DNA of 61,192 nucleotides, taken from the NCBI GenBank assembly GCA_012522445.1, contig JAAYKL010000061.1:1-61192 (forward strand), given 5' to 3'. The notes beneath the pieces are model-generated. The model did no database searches. It saw only the letters and a list, made by a program, of their open reading frames with translations, and was not told where the DNA came from. Positions 41,355 to 49,081 of the stretch are shown piece after piece. Source of the DNA: Myxococcales bacterium. Its GTDB lineage: Bacteria > Myxococcota_A > Polyangia > JAAYKL01. Positions within the stretch are counted from its first letter, which is position 1; every line of letters starts with the position of its first letter. A program made the translations under genes and the position numbers.

Positions 41355-42233
41355 CTACTCTGTAATGGGTGTACCACTGGAGATTTCCGCCAAACGTCCA
41401 CTGGCAACGGCCAAGTATTCGGGCGGTGTCGCTTGGTTGGCGCTCGCCACGAATTTTTCGAGCCACATCTTGGCGTTGTCGACATTGACGAAACAGTAGC
41501 TCATCCCCAGGTTAAACATGGCTTCGGGGAAATTGGGCTGCAGTTCCAGGGCCGCGCGAAACTCTTGTACCGCCGCCACGTGATCTTTTTTGTCGGCGTA
41601 CACAGCGCCCAAAAAGTTGTGCAACACCGAGAGTTCTTCGTCTTGTCCCAGCAGGGCCTTGAGACCCTCTTGCAGCACCTGCTCCGCCTGGGGGATGAAG
41701 TCATAGGTTAGGTAAATGTTGCCCAATTCGCGATATGCGTCGAAAAACTTCGGGTTTTGCATGAGGGAGTCGGTGTACTTTTGCATCGCCTTTTGGGGCT
41801 CATCCAGTTTTTCGTAGGCCAATCCCATGCGGTAATGCGCCTTGAACAGAGAGTCGTCCAAATCCAGGGCTTTTTGAAACTGCTGCACGGCCTGATCGGC
41901 GTTGTCCAACTGGTTGTACACTTCGCCCAACTGATAGTGATAAATGGCCTCGCCGTCTTTGAGCGCGATGGCCTTTTGCAGGTGGCTGGCAGCGTTGTCG
42001 TATTCCTTGGTTTCGATGTACACCATGGCCAGATTGTGGTGGGCTTTTTCGTTTTCGGGGTCGAGACTGACCGCCTTACTGCAATCGCGAATGGCTTGGG
42101 GATACAGTTTCCGCCGATGGAATTCGACGCATTTGTTGGCCATCTCCATTGAATAGACATGATCGCGGCTGCATTTCGCGCCCGTCAATAATGTCGCCAC
42201 CGCACAGATTGCCAGAATCAGCTTCTTGCTCAT
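41355..42233 (-). CDS. TPR protein with signal sequence, possible lipoprotein
   Basis: 292 residues from ATG 42233 (AGGAG 7 bases upstream). N-terminal signal (MSKKLILAICAVATLLTGAKC); Cys21 could be lipidated but Lys at -1 departs from the usual lipobox. The rest is six to seven TPR units (AHHNLAMVYIETKEYDNAASHLQKA; YHYQLGEVYNQLDNADQAVQQFQKA). It resembles outer-membrane assembly and pilus-secretin chaperone lipoproteins in size, but repeats alone do not give a function. It lies between the HEAT protein and the giant TPR protein on the same strand. Confidence 0.8.
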   Translation of the reverse strand: MSKKLILAICAVATLLTGAKCSRDHVYSMEMANKCVEFHRRKLYPQAIRDCSKAVSLDPENEKAHHNLAMVYIETKEYDNAASHLQKAIALKDGEAIYHYQLGEVYNQLDNADQAVQQFQKALDLDDSLFKAHYRMGLAYEKLDEPQKAMQKYTDSLMQNPKFFDAYRELGNIYLTYDFIPQAEQVLQEGLKALLGQDEELSVLHNFLGAVYADKKDHVAAVQEFRAALELQPNFPEAMFNLGMSYCFVNVDNAKMWLEKFVASANQATPPEYLAVASGRLAEISSGTPITE

Positions 42234-42265
42234 GGATTTACTCCTGTCTGTTGTTTGACAAAACA

Positions 42266-42271
42266 ATTATA
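42266..42271 (-). promoter_or_regulatory. Candidate -10 of the TPR gene pair
   Basis: A perfect TATAAT on the minus strand lies 32 bases before the start at 42233. The -35 region is poor. Confidence 0.3.
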
Positions 42272-42355
42272 TAGGCAGGCATTTTAAAGAAAGCGCCCGT
42301 GGAAGTAAACACTGTTCGCAAGAAAAGACGGAGATGCCGCGAGTGAATAGAGGGG

Positions 42356-43096
42356 TCAGTTATTGCCCAAACGGACAATTTTTCCACTGCTGTCGTGGCG
42401 ATACCCAGCGGGCAGCAGGGCCTCGATTTTGTTTTTATATCCCGTGGTGACCCAGCCGTACTTGGCAAATACCTCTACCACTTCGTTGCGCACGCGGATG
42501 CTTTCGTCCTGGCACATGGTCTCCAGCAGCGCCTCTCGCGCGGCCTCGTGCTGCAATGCCGCCAAGGCGCCCACGGTTTGAAAACGCACGGTTTCGTTTA
42601 CATCTTTGAGAAAACGCACGATTTCGGCACCGATTTCCGGGTCTTGGATTTCGGAAATGGCGATGATGGACTGTATTTTGCGATCGGGATTGCGCTCGTA
42701 TTCGGTGTCAAAGTCTTGAATTAGCGCCCGCAGTTCAGCGGTGTACTCCTCTTTGGACATCACTTCGCGGAGCACGCGCAGCGGCCAAGTGATCGACTCG
42801 GCGTTTCGCAGCGCCTGGCGCAATGCGGGGATAGAGGTGCGGTCCATGCCGACCAACACATCGAAAACCTGCTCTTTTTCTTGTTCGTCGTCGATGGAGG
42901 GTTCGGCGTTGACGGCAAAACGGGTCACCAGGCCGCGCAGGGCCACATCGCTGCCCTTGCGCGCACATTCCACAACCTCGTACAGCGCCGCTTGCCGGTA
43001 ATCCTTGGGGGCAAATTTGTTGTTGGCCCGGCGAATATTTTTTTCGAGTCGTTTCAACGCTCGTTTTTCTTTGTCCAAAAAATCCCAAAAGCCCAT
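42356..43096 (-). CDS. HEAT-repeat protein
   Basis: 246 residues if started at ATG 43096 (MGFWDFLDKEKRALKRLEKN); an in-frame ATG at 43108 has its AAAGG directly adjoining the codon, which is too close. HEAT-like helical pairs run through ~35-225 (IPALRQALRNAESITWPLRVLREV; GAEIVRFLKDVNETVRFQTVGALAAL; MCQDESIRVRNEVVEVFAKYGW). No signal, no catalytic motif. Probably an adaptor or scaffold working with the TPR proteins encoded downstream (122 bp gap). Confidence 0.75.
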   Translation of the reverse strand: MGFWDFLDKEKRALKRLEKNIRRANNKFAPKDYRQAALYEVVECARKGSDVALRGLVTRFAVNAEPSIDDEQEKEQVFDVLVGMDRTSIPALRQALRNAESITWPLRVLREVMSKEEYTAELRALIQDFDTEYERNPDRKIQSIIAISEIQDPEIGAEIVRFLKDVNETVRFQTVGALAALQHEAAREALLETMCQDESIRVRNEVVEVFAKYGWVTTGYKNKIEALLPAGYRHDSSGKIVRLGNN

Positions 43097-43260
43097 GGTG
43101 CCAGCCATCCTTTCGAAGAAGCGATGCCATTGTTGGCGGGTCGGTCACATGGCTGGAACAATTGTGATATGAACAGAGAAAAGCAAGCAAAGAATGCATC
43201 GTCACAGCATTGCCACGCGACAAGCGCCCCGTGCACAGCGATCGCGACAGGAAACACAAC

Positions 43261-44358
43261 ATGGCCATCCCGCCCTCCCAAAACGCGTTTTTACTGGTTT
43301 GCGACGCGCTCTTTTCGGCGCATGCATCCCCAGCGGGACACCCGGAATCCAGCGCCCGCCTCCAGGCCCTGTCGCACGCGTTCTCCCAAGAACCCCTGCT
43401 GCGCGATGCGGTGCGCATTTCCCCGCGCGAGGCGACGCTTGAGGAACTGACCTGCGTCCACGATGAAAAATACGCGATCGACACCTTGCAGCGCTTGCGC
43501 AACGGTCGTTCCGGATACCTGGAAGGCGACACTTTTTTCTCTCCGGGTACCCGCCACGCGGCCCTTTGCGCAGCGGGTGCCAGCGTCGATTTGGCGTTGG
43601 CCGTCCACCAGAGGGGCCAGGCCACGGGCTTTGCTGCCCTGCGCCCACCGGGACATCACGCCACCCAAAACCGCGCCATGGGCTTTTGCATTTTTAACAA
43701 CGTCGCCATCGCCGCCGCGCAATTGTTGCAGCGCGGACAGGCCAAACGCGTCGCCATCCTCGACTGGGATGTGCACCACGGCAACGGCACACAAGATGTT
43801 TTCTACGGTCATCCAGACATTCTCTTTATGTCCATCCATCAGTCGCCGCTGTATCCGGGCAGCGGAAGCATCGATGAAATCGGCCGCGGTGACGCCCCGG
43901 GACGCATCCTGAACGTCCCTTTTCCGCCCCACACAAAAGGGGCAGATTACTTGGCGGCTTTGCGCGCCTTGTTTGTACCGCTTTGCCAGCAGTTTCGCCC
44001 CGACCACATCCTCGTAAGCGCGGGCTTTGACGCCCACCACAGCGATCCCTTGTCCGCGATGGGGCTGGTGGCCGATGATTTTGGGGCCATGGCACAAATG
44101 TTGCGGACACTCGCCGATGCGCTTTGCCAGGGGCGTCTGACGTTTTTGCTAGAAGGCGGTTATCAATTGGATGCACTCGCGAACAGCGCTGTGGCCACCC
44201 TCAAGGCCGCGCTGTCCCCGTCAACACCAGTGGCTTCTCCACCGCTTGCCTCACCCCAGGCCAGCGAAATCATCCGCGACCTGCAGCGGCGAATCGCCCC
44301 TTTTTGGGCACCGCTTTCACCCGTTGATAACGGCGACCGTACCCCGCGCCCATCTTAA
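43261..44358 (+). CDS. Histone deacetylase family / acetylpolyamine amidohydrolase-like protein
   Basis: 365 residues, starting at ATG 43261 after AGGAAA. Zinc-dependent amidohydrolase of the arginase/deacetylase fold. All hallmark motifs are present: RPPGHHA with catalytic His132-His133, DWDVHHGNGTQ (Asp168, Asp170, His172), and AGFDAHHSDPL with the third zinc Asp. The bacterial substrate may be acetylated protein, polyamine or AcuC-type acetyl-CoA synthetase. It is divergent from the HEAT gene and monocistronic by spacing. Confidence 0.93.
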   Translation: MAIPPSQNAFLLVCDALFSAHASPAGHPESSARLQALSHAFSQEPLLRDAVRISPREATLEELTCVHDEKYAIDTLQRLRNGRSGYLEGDTFFSPGTRHAALCAAGASVDLALAVHQRGQATGFAALRPPGHHATQNRAMGFCIFNNVAIAAAQLLQRGQAKRVAILDWDVHHGNGTQDVFYGHPDILFMSIHQSPLYPGSGSIDEIGRGDAPGRILNVPFPPHTKGADYLAALRALFVPLCQQFRPDHILVSAGFDAHHSDPLSAMGLVADDFGAMAQMLRTLADALCQGRLTFLLEGGYQLDALANSAVATLKAALSPSTPVASPPLASPQASEIIRDLQRRIAPFWAPLSPVDNGDRTPRPS

Positions 44359-44391
44359 AACAGTAATCGATAAATTCTGATGGGCTCTGCC

Positions 44392-44420
44392 TTGCGCAAT
44401 TGTGCAATAATCTTTATTAA
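44392..44420 (+). promoter_or_regulatory. Candidate promoter with overlapping 16-bp near-palindrome
   Basis: TTGCGC (44392-44397) and TATTAA (44415-44420) are 17 bp apart. The bases 44392-44407 (TTGCGCAATTGTGCAA) form a palindrome with a single mismatched pair, covering the -35, and could be an operator for the downstream regulatory operon. Confidence 0.4.
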
Positions 44421-44458
44421 TTATTGGGATACATTTCCCCAACCCAGTGGAGGTCTCC

Positions 44459-45175
44459 ATGATTCGCTTTGTCCTCAATCAAATACGCCAAGCCCCTGGT
44501 CCGCTCAAAGGAACGCGCTCGCTGCTGGTCGATCTCACCGAGGAGGTCATTGACTTGACCTGGGAACTCCTGCGGCCTCCCCCCCCCTCCCCCACGCCGA
44601 CATCTGCGCCGCCGGAGGCCACCGCCGATCCCCTGGAGACACCGGTTGCCGCCTCCCCGCCCCCGACAAGCCCGCCGGTCGACGACACCGCCCGCGCTGC
44701 CGCAACACCGGCGCCTCAGCCCGACGCACCTCCCGCAGCGGCGCCCAAGCCAAAGGTCACATCGCCGCCCGCAAAGCCCTCCAAGACCGCCAAGACATCG
44801 CTGCCCCTGCCCAGCAGCGACGACGAAAAGAAAATCATCAAAAGCGCCTCAAAAAAATGCGATCCCCGCCTCAAAGAGGCCATGGGACGCAATGGCAACA
44901 TTCGAAAGCAGGCGTTTAAAGTGCTGGCCATTTTGTGGGATGCCGATCAAAAGAACCTCGGACCGCTCTCGGCCAAAGCCCTTTCGCTGCACGGCGAAAA
45001 CATAAAGCTCCCCATTCGCCACGAAAACGTGCGAAAAGTCATTCGTATGCGCCTGGAGCGCTACGTGCATATCCACCCACAAGAAATGGGCAACGGCACG
45101 GTTTATCGGTACAATCTCTCGAAGGAAGGACGCGCCCACTTTGAGACAACCTACCTGGGGCGGGAGTCGGAGTAA
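44459..45175 (+). CDS. Unknown protein with Pro-rich linker and winged-helix-like C-terminus
   Basis: 238 residues from ATG 44459 (GTGGAGG 6 bases upstream). Three parts: a short N-terminal helix region (MIRFVLNQIRQAP...EEVIDLTWELL, ~1-38), a ~75-residue Pro/Ala/Thr linker, and a basic C-terminal domain (~120-238) with AFKVLAILWDADQKNLGPLSAKAL, HENVRKVIRMRLERYVHIHP and YRYNLSKEGRAHFETTYL, which looks like a winged helix ending in a wing and a final helix. DNA or protein binding is plausible. The HD-GYP regulator starts 1 bp after its stop, so the two are surely linked. No family recognised. Confidence 0.7.
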   Translation: MIRFVLNQIRQAPGPLKGTRSLLVDLTEEVIDLTWELLRPPPPSPTPTSAPPEATADPLETPVAASPPPTSPPVDDTARAAATPAPQPDAPPAAAPKPKVTSPPAKPSKTAKTSLPLPSSDDEKKIIKSASKKCDPRLKEAMGRNGNIRKQAFKVLAILWDADQKNLGPLSAKALSLHGENIKLPIRHENVRKVIRMRLERYVHIHPQEMGNGTVYRYNLSKEGRAHFETTYLGRESE

Positions 45176-45176
45176 C

Positions 45177-46721
45177 GTGACAGAACAAGCGATCAAATCA
45201 CCCCTAGAAAACAACAACACCCTGGATGTGCTGACGCCATCCAACGATGCAGAGCTCTCCCGCATCCTCGTGGTAGACGATGAAAAGGTCATTCGAGAAA
45301 TTCTGGCCGACTTCCTCTCTTTAGAGGGCTTCGACGTCGCCACCGCGCCGGATGGCCGCGCCGCCATCGAACAACTCGAAAGCCGCAAATTCAACATGGT
45401 CATCTCCGACTTGAAGATGCCCAACATGGGCGGCTTAGAGCTCCTCGAGTACATTCAAAAGCACCAAGAAAATCTCCTCACGGTCATCATGACGGGCTTT
45501 GGCACGGTGGAAACGGCCATTGAGGCGATGAAAAAAGGCGCCTACGACTACATCTTGAAGCCCTTCAAAGTGGAAGAGGTCGTGCACATCGTCCACCGCG
45601 GCATGGAAAAGCAGCAGCTCATCTCTGAGAACATCCGCCTCAAAGAAGTGCTCTCCTTGCACAAACTCTCCGAGGAGTTGCAGGCGACGCTCTCGCTGCA
45701 CGAAGTCATCCAATCCGCCCTGTCCTCGCTACTGCGCAACCTCAAGTGCGACGCCGTGGGCGTGGTGCTCAAACACAAGGCCACCGGGTTTTATGACATT
45801 GAGACGCGGCTGCACCGCGAAGGTGCCTCCGAAGCCCTGTCCGAAGCGGTTTTCAACATCGACGCCATCATTGCGGCCATGCGCGACAACCGGGCCATCC
45901 TGGCGCAAAAACACGAGGCGCAGGCGTTCTTCTCCACTCCCCCTACGGGCCTAGCTTCCTTTCTCGCCATTCCCTTGGTCGCCCGGCAACAGCTCATCGG
46001 CATCATGACAGCCTACTCGTGCACCCCGGGCTTTTACTTCACCATCGGGCAGCGCAAGCTGATGAACATCCTCGGCTCCCGGGCGGCGGCGGCCATCGAC
46101 AACGCCGAGCTGTACAGCGGCCTGCAGCAATCTTTTAGCCAAACCATCCAAGGTTTTGCACGGGCGCTCGAGGCCATGGATCCTTATACCGCTGGCCACT
46201 CCGATCGCGTCACCCTGTACGCCCACCTCACCGCCGAAGAGATGGACATGCCCCCCACCCAAATCGAGCTCATCCGGCAGGCGGGCATCATGCACGACAT
46301 CGGCAAATTGGGATGTCACGCCAACATCAACAAGCCCGGGGCCCTCACCGATGAAGAGTTCGAAAATGTCAAATTGCACCCGGTGTTTGGCAAGGAGATT
46401 CTGCAGCCCATCGAGTTCCTGCACCCGCTGATTCCCGCCGTCTACCACCACCACGAACGCTGGGACGGCAAGGGGTATCCCGATGGATTGACCGGCGAAA
46501 AAATCCCTCGAGAGGCGCGCATCCTCTCGGTGGCCGACGCCTACGACGCCATGACCTCCGATCGCGCGTACCGCAAGGCCCTGCCCCACGATGCCGCCAT
46601 CGAAGAATTGCAGCGCAACGCGGGCACCCAATTCGACCCAGAGGCCGTCCAAAAGTTTCTCGTGGGCATTGAACGCTATCGCCAAAAGAGCCTCTCGCTG
46701 GGCATCCCCATCCCGCAATAA
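45177..46721 (+). CDS. Response regulator with GAF and HD-GYP domains (putative c-di-GMP phosphodiesterase)
   Basis: 514 residues from a GTG start. Receiver domain ~28-145 with the phospho-acceptor Asp78 (ISDLKMPN) and switch Lys in LKPF; a GAF domain ~195-335; HD-GYP domain ~345-505 with HDIGKLG (His373-Asp374), HHERWDGKGYPDGL (GYP at 433-435) and SVADAYDAMTSDR. All residues expected for metal-dependent hydrolysis of c-di-GMP are present. The histidine kinase encoded 13 bp downstream is its probable partner. Confidence 0.93.
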   Translation: MTEQAIKSPLENNNTLDVLTPSNDAELSRILVVDDEKVIREILADFLSLEGFDVATAPDGRAAIEQLESRKFNMVISDLKMPNMGGLELLEYIQKHQENLLTVIMTGFGTVETAIEAMKKGAYDYILKPFKVEEVVHIVHRGMEKQQLISENIRLKEVLSLHKLSEELQATLSLHEVIQSALSSLLRNLKCDAVGVVLKHKATGFYDIETRLHREGASEALSEAVFNIDAIIAAMRDNRAILAQKHEAQAFFSTPPTGLASFLAIPLVARQQLIGIMTAYSCTPGFYFTIGQRKLMNILGSRAAAAIDNAELYSGLQQSFSQTIQGFARALEAMDPYTAGHSDRVTLYAHLTAEEMDMPPTQIELIRQAGIMHDIGKLGCHANINKPGALTDEEFENVKLHPVFGKEILQPIEFLHPLIPAVYHHHERWDGKGYPDGLTGEKIPREARILSVADAYDAMTSDRAYRKALPHDAAIEELQRNAGTQFDPEAVQKFLVGIERYRQKSLSLGIPIPQ

Positions 46722-46734
46722 ACCCCGCATTTCG

Positions 46735-48330
46735 ATGCCCGCTCCCCCCAACACTCGTCCCCTCCCATCTCTGCGAAGGCGTTTTGGCCACGCCATCACG
46801 ACGCGTGTCTTTATCGGCACCACTGTCATCGTTTTGGCTTTTTCAGGGCTGGTGAGCTACGCCATCTACCTGTACCGCCAGTCCACCCGCGAAATGGCCC
46901 TGCTCAACGTCACTTATATCCCGCTCACCATGGGCGTCTCGGAGGTGGCCGCCACCCAAGTGGTCTTCAACACCTTGATGGACCGCCTCGCCGACGACCC
47001 GGCGCAGCCGCTGACCCGCGATTGGCTCAACGCCGCACGCCGCTATCGACCGGCCGTCCTGTTTCAGTTGACACAGCTCATCCACAACACGCTCAGACAA
47101 GACACCGACATCAGCGAAGAAGAGCGCGTTTTTTTAAAAGACATCCAGGGACGCCTCAGCGACGTGCGCACCCGTTACCGCGCCAACGAAGCGCATTTCA
47201 CGGCGCTGTTCGGCACCTTGGACACCGGGCAACGCGATGAGGTGCTCCAGCAGATCGAGCGGTTAAAGCGCTCCGAACGCTTGCTGAACAAAGTGCTCGC
47301 GAGCATTGGCACCGACGTGAAGCAGCACATCACAAGGGTGTCCGTAGATGCCGTCGCCAAGGCCAACAACGCCACGCTGTTTCTCGGCATTGCCAGTGTC
47401 CTTCTGCTCTTGCTGGGCATCGCCCTTATCATTTCAACGTCGCGGCTCTTGGCCCCGCTCAAGAAACTCCAAGCCGCCGTGACCCGCGTTACCGCTGGCG
47501 AACTCGACACCAACATCCGCATCTTTCGCGACGACGAGATCGGCGCCCTCACCCAGAGCTTTAACGCCATGACCCAGGCATTGATCGCCCGCGACCAAAC
47601 GCTGATCCGCCATGAGCAGCTCGCCACCGCTGGCAAAATCGCCGCGCAGGTCACCCACGAAATCCGCAACCCGCTTTTTTCGCTGGGCCTCAACGCCGAC
47701 CTGCTCAAAGAGGAGATCCAATTGCGCGAAGTGGGAGGCGAAGCCCAGGCATTGCTCGCCGCCATGACCGATGAGGTGGAGCGCCTCACCGGCATCACCG
47801 AGTCCTATCTGCAGTTCGCCCGGCTGCCCGCACCCAGCCCCCGCTTCACCGATCCCGTGCAGTTTGTCGAAAGCGCCGTGGCCTTCATGAAGGGGGAGAT
47901 CAGCGAGGCGGGCATCTCGGTCGCCGTCGACATCGCGCCGCACATGCCGCAATGGCTCTTCGACAAAGGACAGGTGCGCCAAGCCTTGGTGAACCTCATC
48001 CGCAATGCCACCGAGGCCATCGGCGAAAGCGAACACGGGCACATCCGCATCTGCGCCGCCATTGACAACGCCGAGCTCGTCATCCGGGTTTGCGACAATG
48101 GCCCGGGCATTCCCGAAGAGGTGCGCGCCCGCATTTTCGAACCGTTCTTCACCACCAAGAGCACCGGCAGCGGCCAAGGCCTGGCCATGGTACGACAAAT
48201 CTGTCGCGCCCACGGTGGACGCATTCAATGTGAAACAACCCCCAACCGAGAAACGGCGTTTGCCATGTACTTTCCGGCCAGCGCCACATCTCCTATCGAG
48301 GTATCCCATGCCGATGCGAACGAGCCCTAA
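46735..48330 (+). CDS. Membrane sensor histidine kinase
   Basis: 531 residues. Membrane segment ~24-47, a ~165-residue helical periplasmic domain (four-helix-bundle-like), second membrane segment ~213-237, HAMP (~238-290), dimerisation helix with phospho-accepting His308 (VTHEIRNPLFSLGLNADLL), and an HATPase domain with LVNLIRNATEAI (N box), CDNGPGIPEEV and GSGQGLAMVRQI. The ATG at 46735 lies 13 bp after the HD-GYP gene stop. RNase PH starts inside its last codons. Confidence 0.94.
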   Translation: MPAPPNTRPLPSLRRRFGHAITTRVFIGTTVIVLAFSGLVSYAIYLYRQSTREMALLNVTYIPLTMGVSEVAATQVVFNTLMDRLADDPAQPLTRDWLNAARRYRPAVLFQLTQLIHNTLRQDTDISEEERVFLKDIQGRLSDVRTRYRANEAHFTALFGTLDTGQRDEVLQQIERLKRSERLLNKVLASIGTDVKQHITRVSVDAVAKANNATLFLGIASVLLLLLGIALIISTSRLLAPLKKLQAAVTRVTAGELDTNIRIFRDDEIGALTQSFNAMTQALIARDQTLIRHEQLATAGKIAAQVTHEIRNPLFSLGLNADLLKEEIQLREVGGEAQALLAAMTDEVERLTGITESYLQFARLPAPSPRFTDPVQFVESAVAFMKGEISEAGISVAVDIAPHMPQWLFDKGQVRQALVNLIRNATEAIGESEHGHIRICAAIDNAELVIRVCDNGPGIPEEVRARIFEPFFTTKSTGSGQGLAMVRQICRAHGGRIQCETTPNRETAFAMYFPASATSPIEVSHADANEP

Positions 48331-49081
48331 CATCGAACGCCCCATTCTCATTATGCCCAACTATCTCAAATACCCCGAAGGCTCTTGCCTGGTGCGCTTC
48401 GGCCACACGCACGTCATCTGCGCTGCCTCGGTGGACACCCGCGTGAAGGAATGGCTGCGCGGCAAGGGACGCGGCTGGGTCACGGCGGAATACGCCATGT
48501 TGCCCCGGGCCAACGCGACGCGCAGCATGCGCGAGGGACAGTTCGGCAAGTGGCCCTCCAGCCGCTCCCAGGAGATTCAAAGACTCATCGGGCGTTGTTT
48601 GCGCAGCGCCGTCTGGCTCGAGCACTTGGGGGAGATCACCATCACCATCGACTGCGACGTTATCCAAGCCGACGGGGGAACCCGCACGGCCGCCATCACC
48701 GGCGGTTGGGTGGCCTTGGCGCTGGCGCTGCACAAGCTGTCGGCTGCGGGCAAAATTCGCAAGCCGCCGCTGAAGTCCCACATCGCCGCCATCAGCACGG
48801 GATGGGTCAATGGAGAGGTGCTGCTCGACTTGAACTACCAAGAAGACGTCAACGCCGACGTCGATCTCAACTTGGCCGCCGATGAGCACGGCAACATCGC
48901 CGAAGTGCAGGGAACCGCCGAGGGACGCACTTTCTCCGCGTCGCTCATGCACGACATGACCGCACTCGCGTTGACAGGCATTCAGCGCCTGGTGCGCATC
49001 CAAGCCGAAACGCTTCGCAGCGTCGGTATCGACCCGACGGCCTTGATATCCCCGCCCCCTGCTGATGGAGCCACAAAATGA
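48308..49081 (+). CDS. rph: Ribonuclease PH
   Basis: Phosphorolytic 3' exoribonuclease that trims tRNA precursors. 257 residues. Core motifs GWVTAEYAMLPRANATR, RSQEIQRLIGRCLRSAV, DCDVIQADGGTRTAAITG and EVQGTAEG are intact. The N-terminus (MPMRTSPNIERPILIMPNYLKYPEGS) is shorter than average and lacks the DGR motif. ATG 48308 lies 23 bp inside the kinase gene. Its TGA overlaps the ATG of the next gene (ATGA, 49078-49081), the usual rph-rdgB coupling. Confidence 0.95.
   Translation: MPMRTSPNIERPILIMPNYLKYPEGSCLVRFGHTHVICAASVDTRVKEWLRGKGRGWVTAEYAMLPRANATRSMREGQFGKWPSSRSQEIQRLIGRCLRSAVWLEHLGEITITIDCDVIQADGGTRTAAITGGWVALALALHKLSAAGKIRKPPLKSHIAAISTGWVNGEVLLDLNYQEDVNADVDLNLAADEHGNIAEVQGTAEGRTFSASLMHDMTALALTGIQRLVRIQAETLRSVGIDPTALISPPPADGATK

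Noticed and set aside
48308..48380. RNase PH lacking the N-terminal DGR motif, considered as a truncated gene
   Set aside because: The start is well placed and, as I recall, related bacteria also have variable N-termini; the catalytic core is complete.
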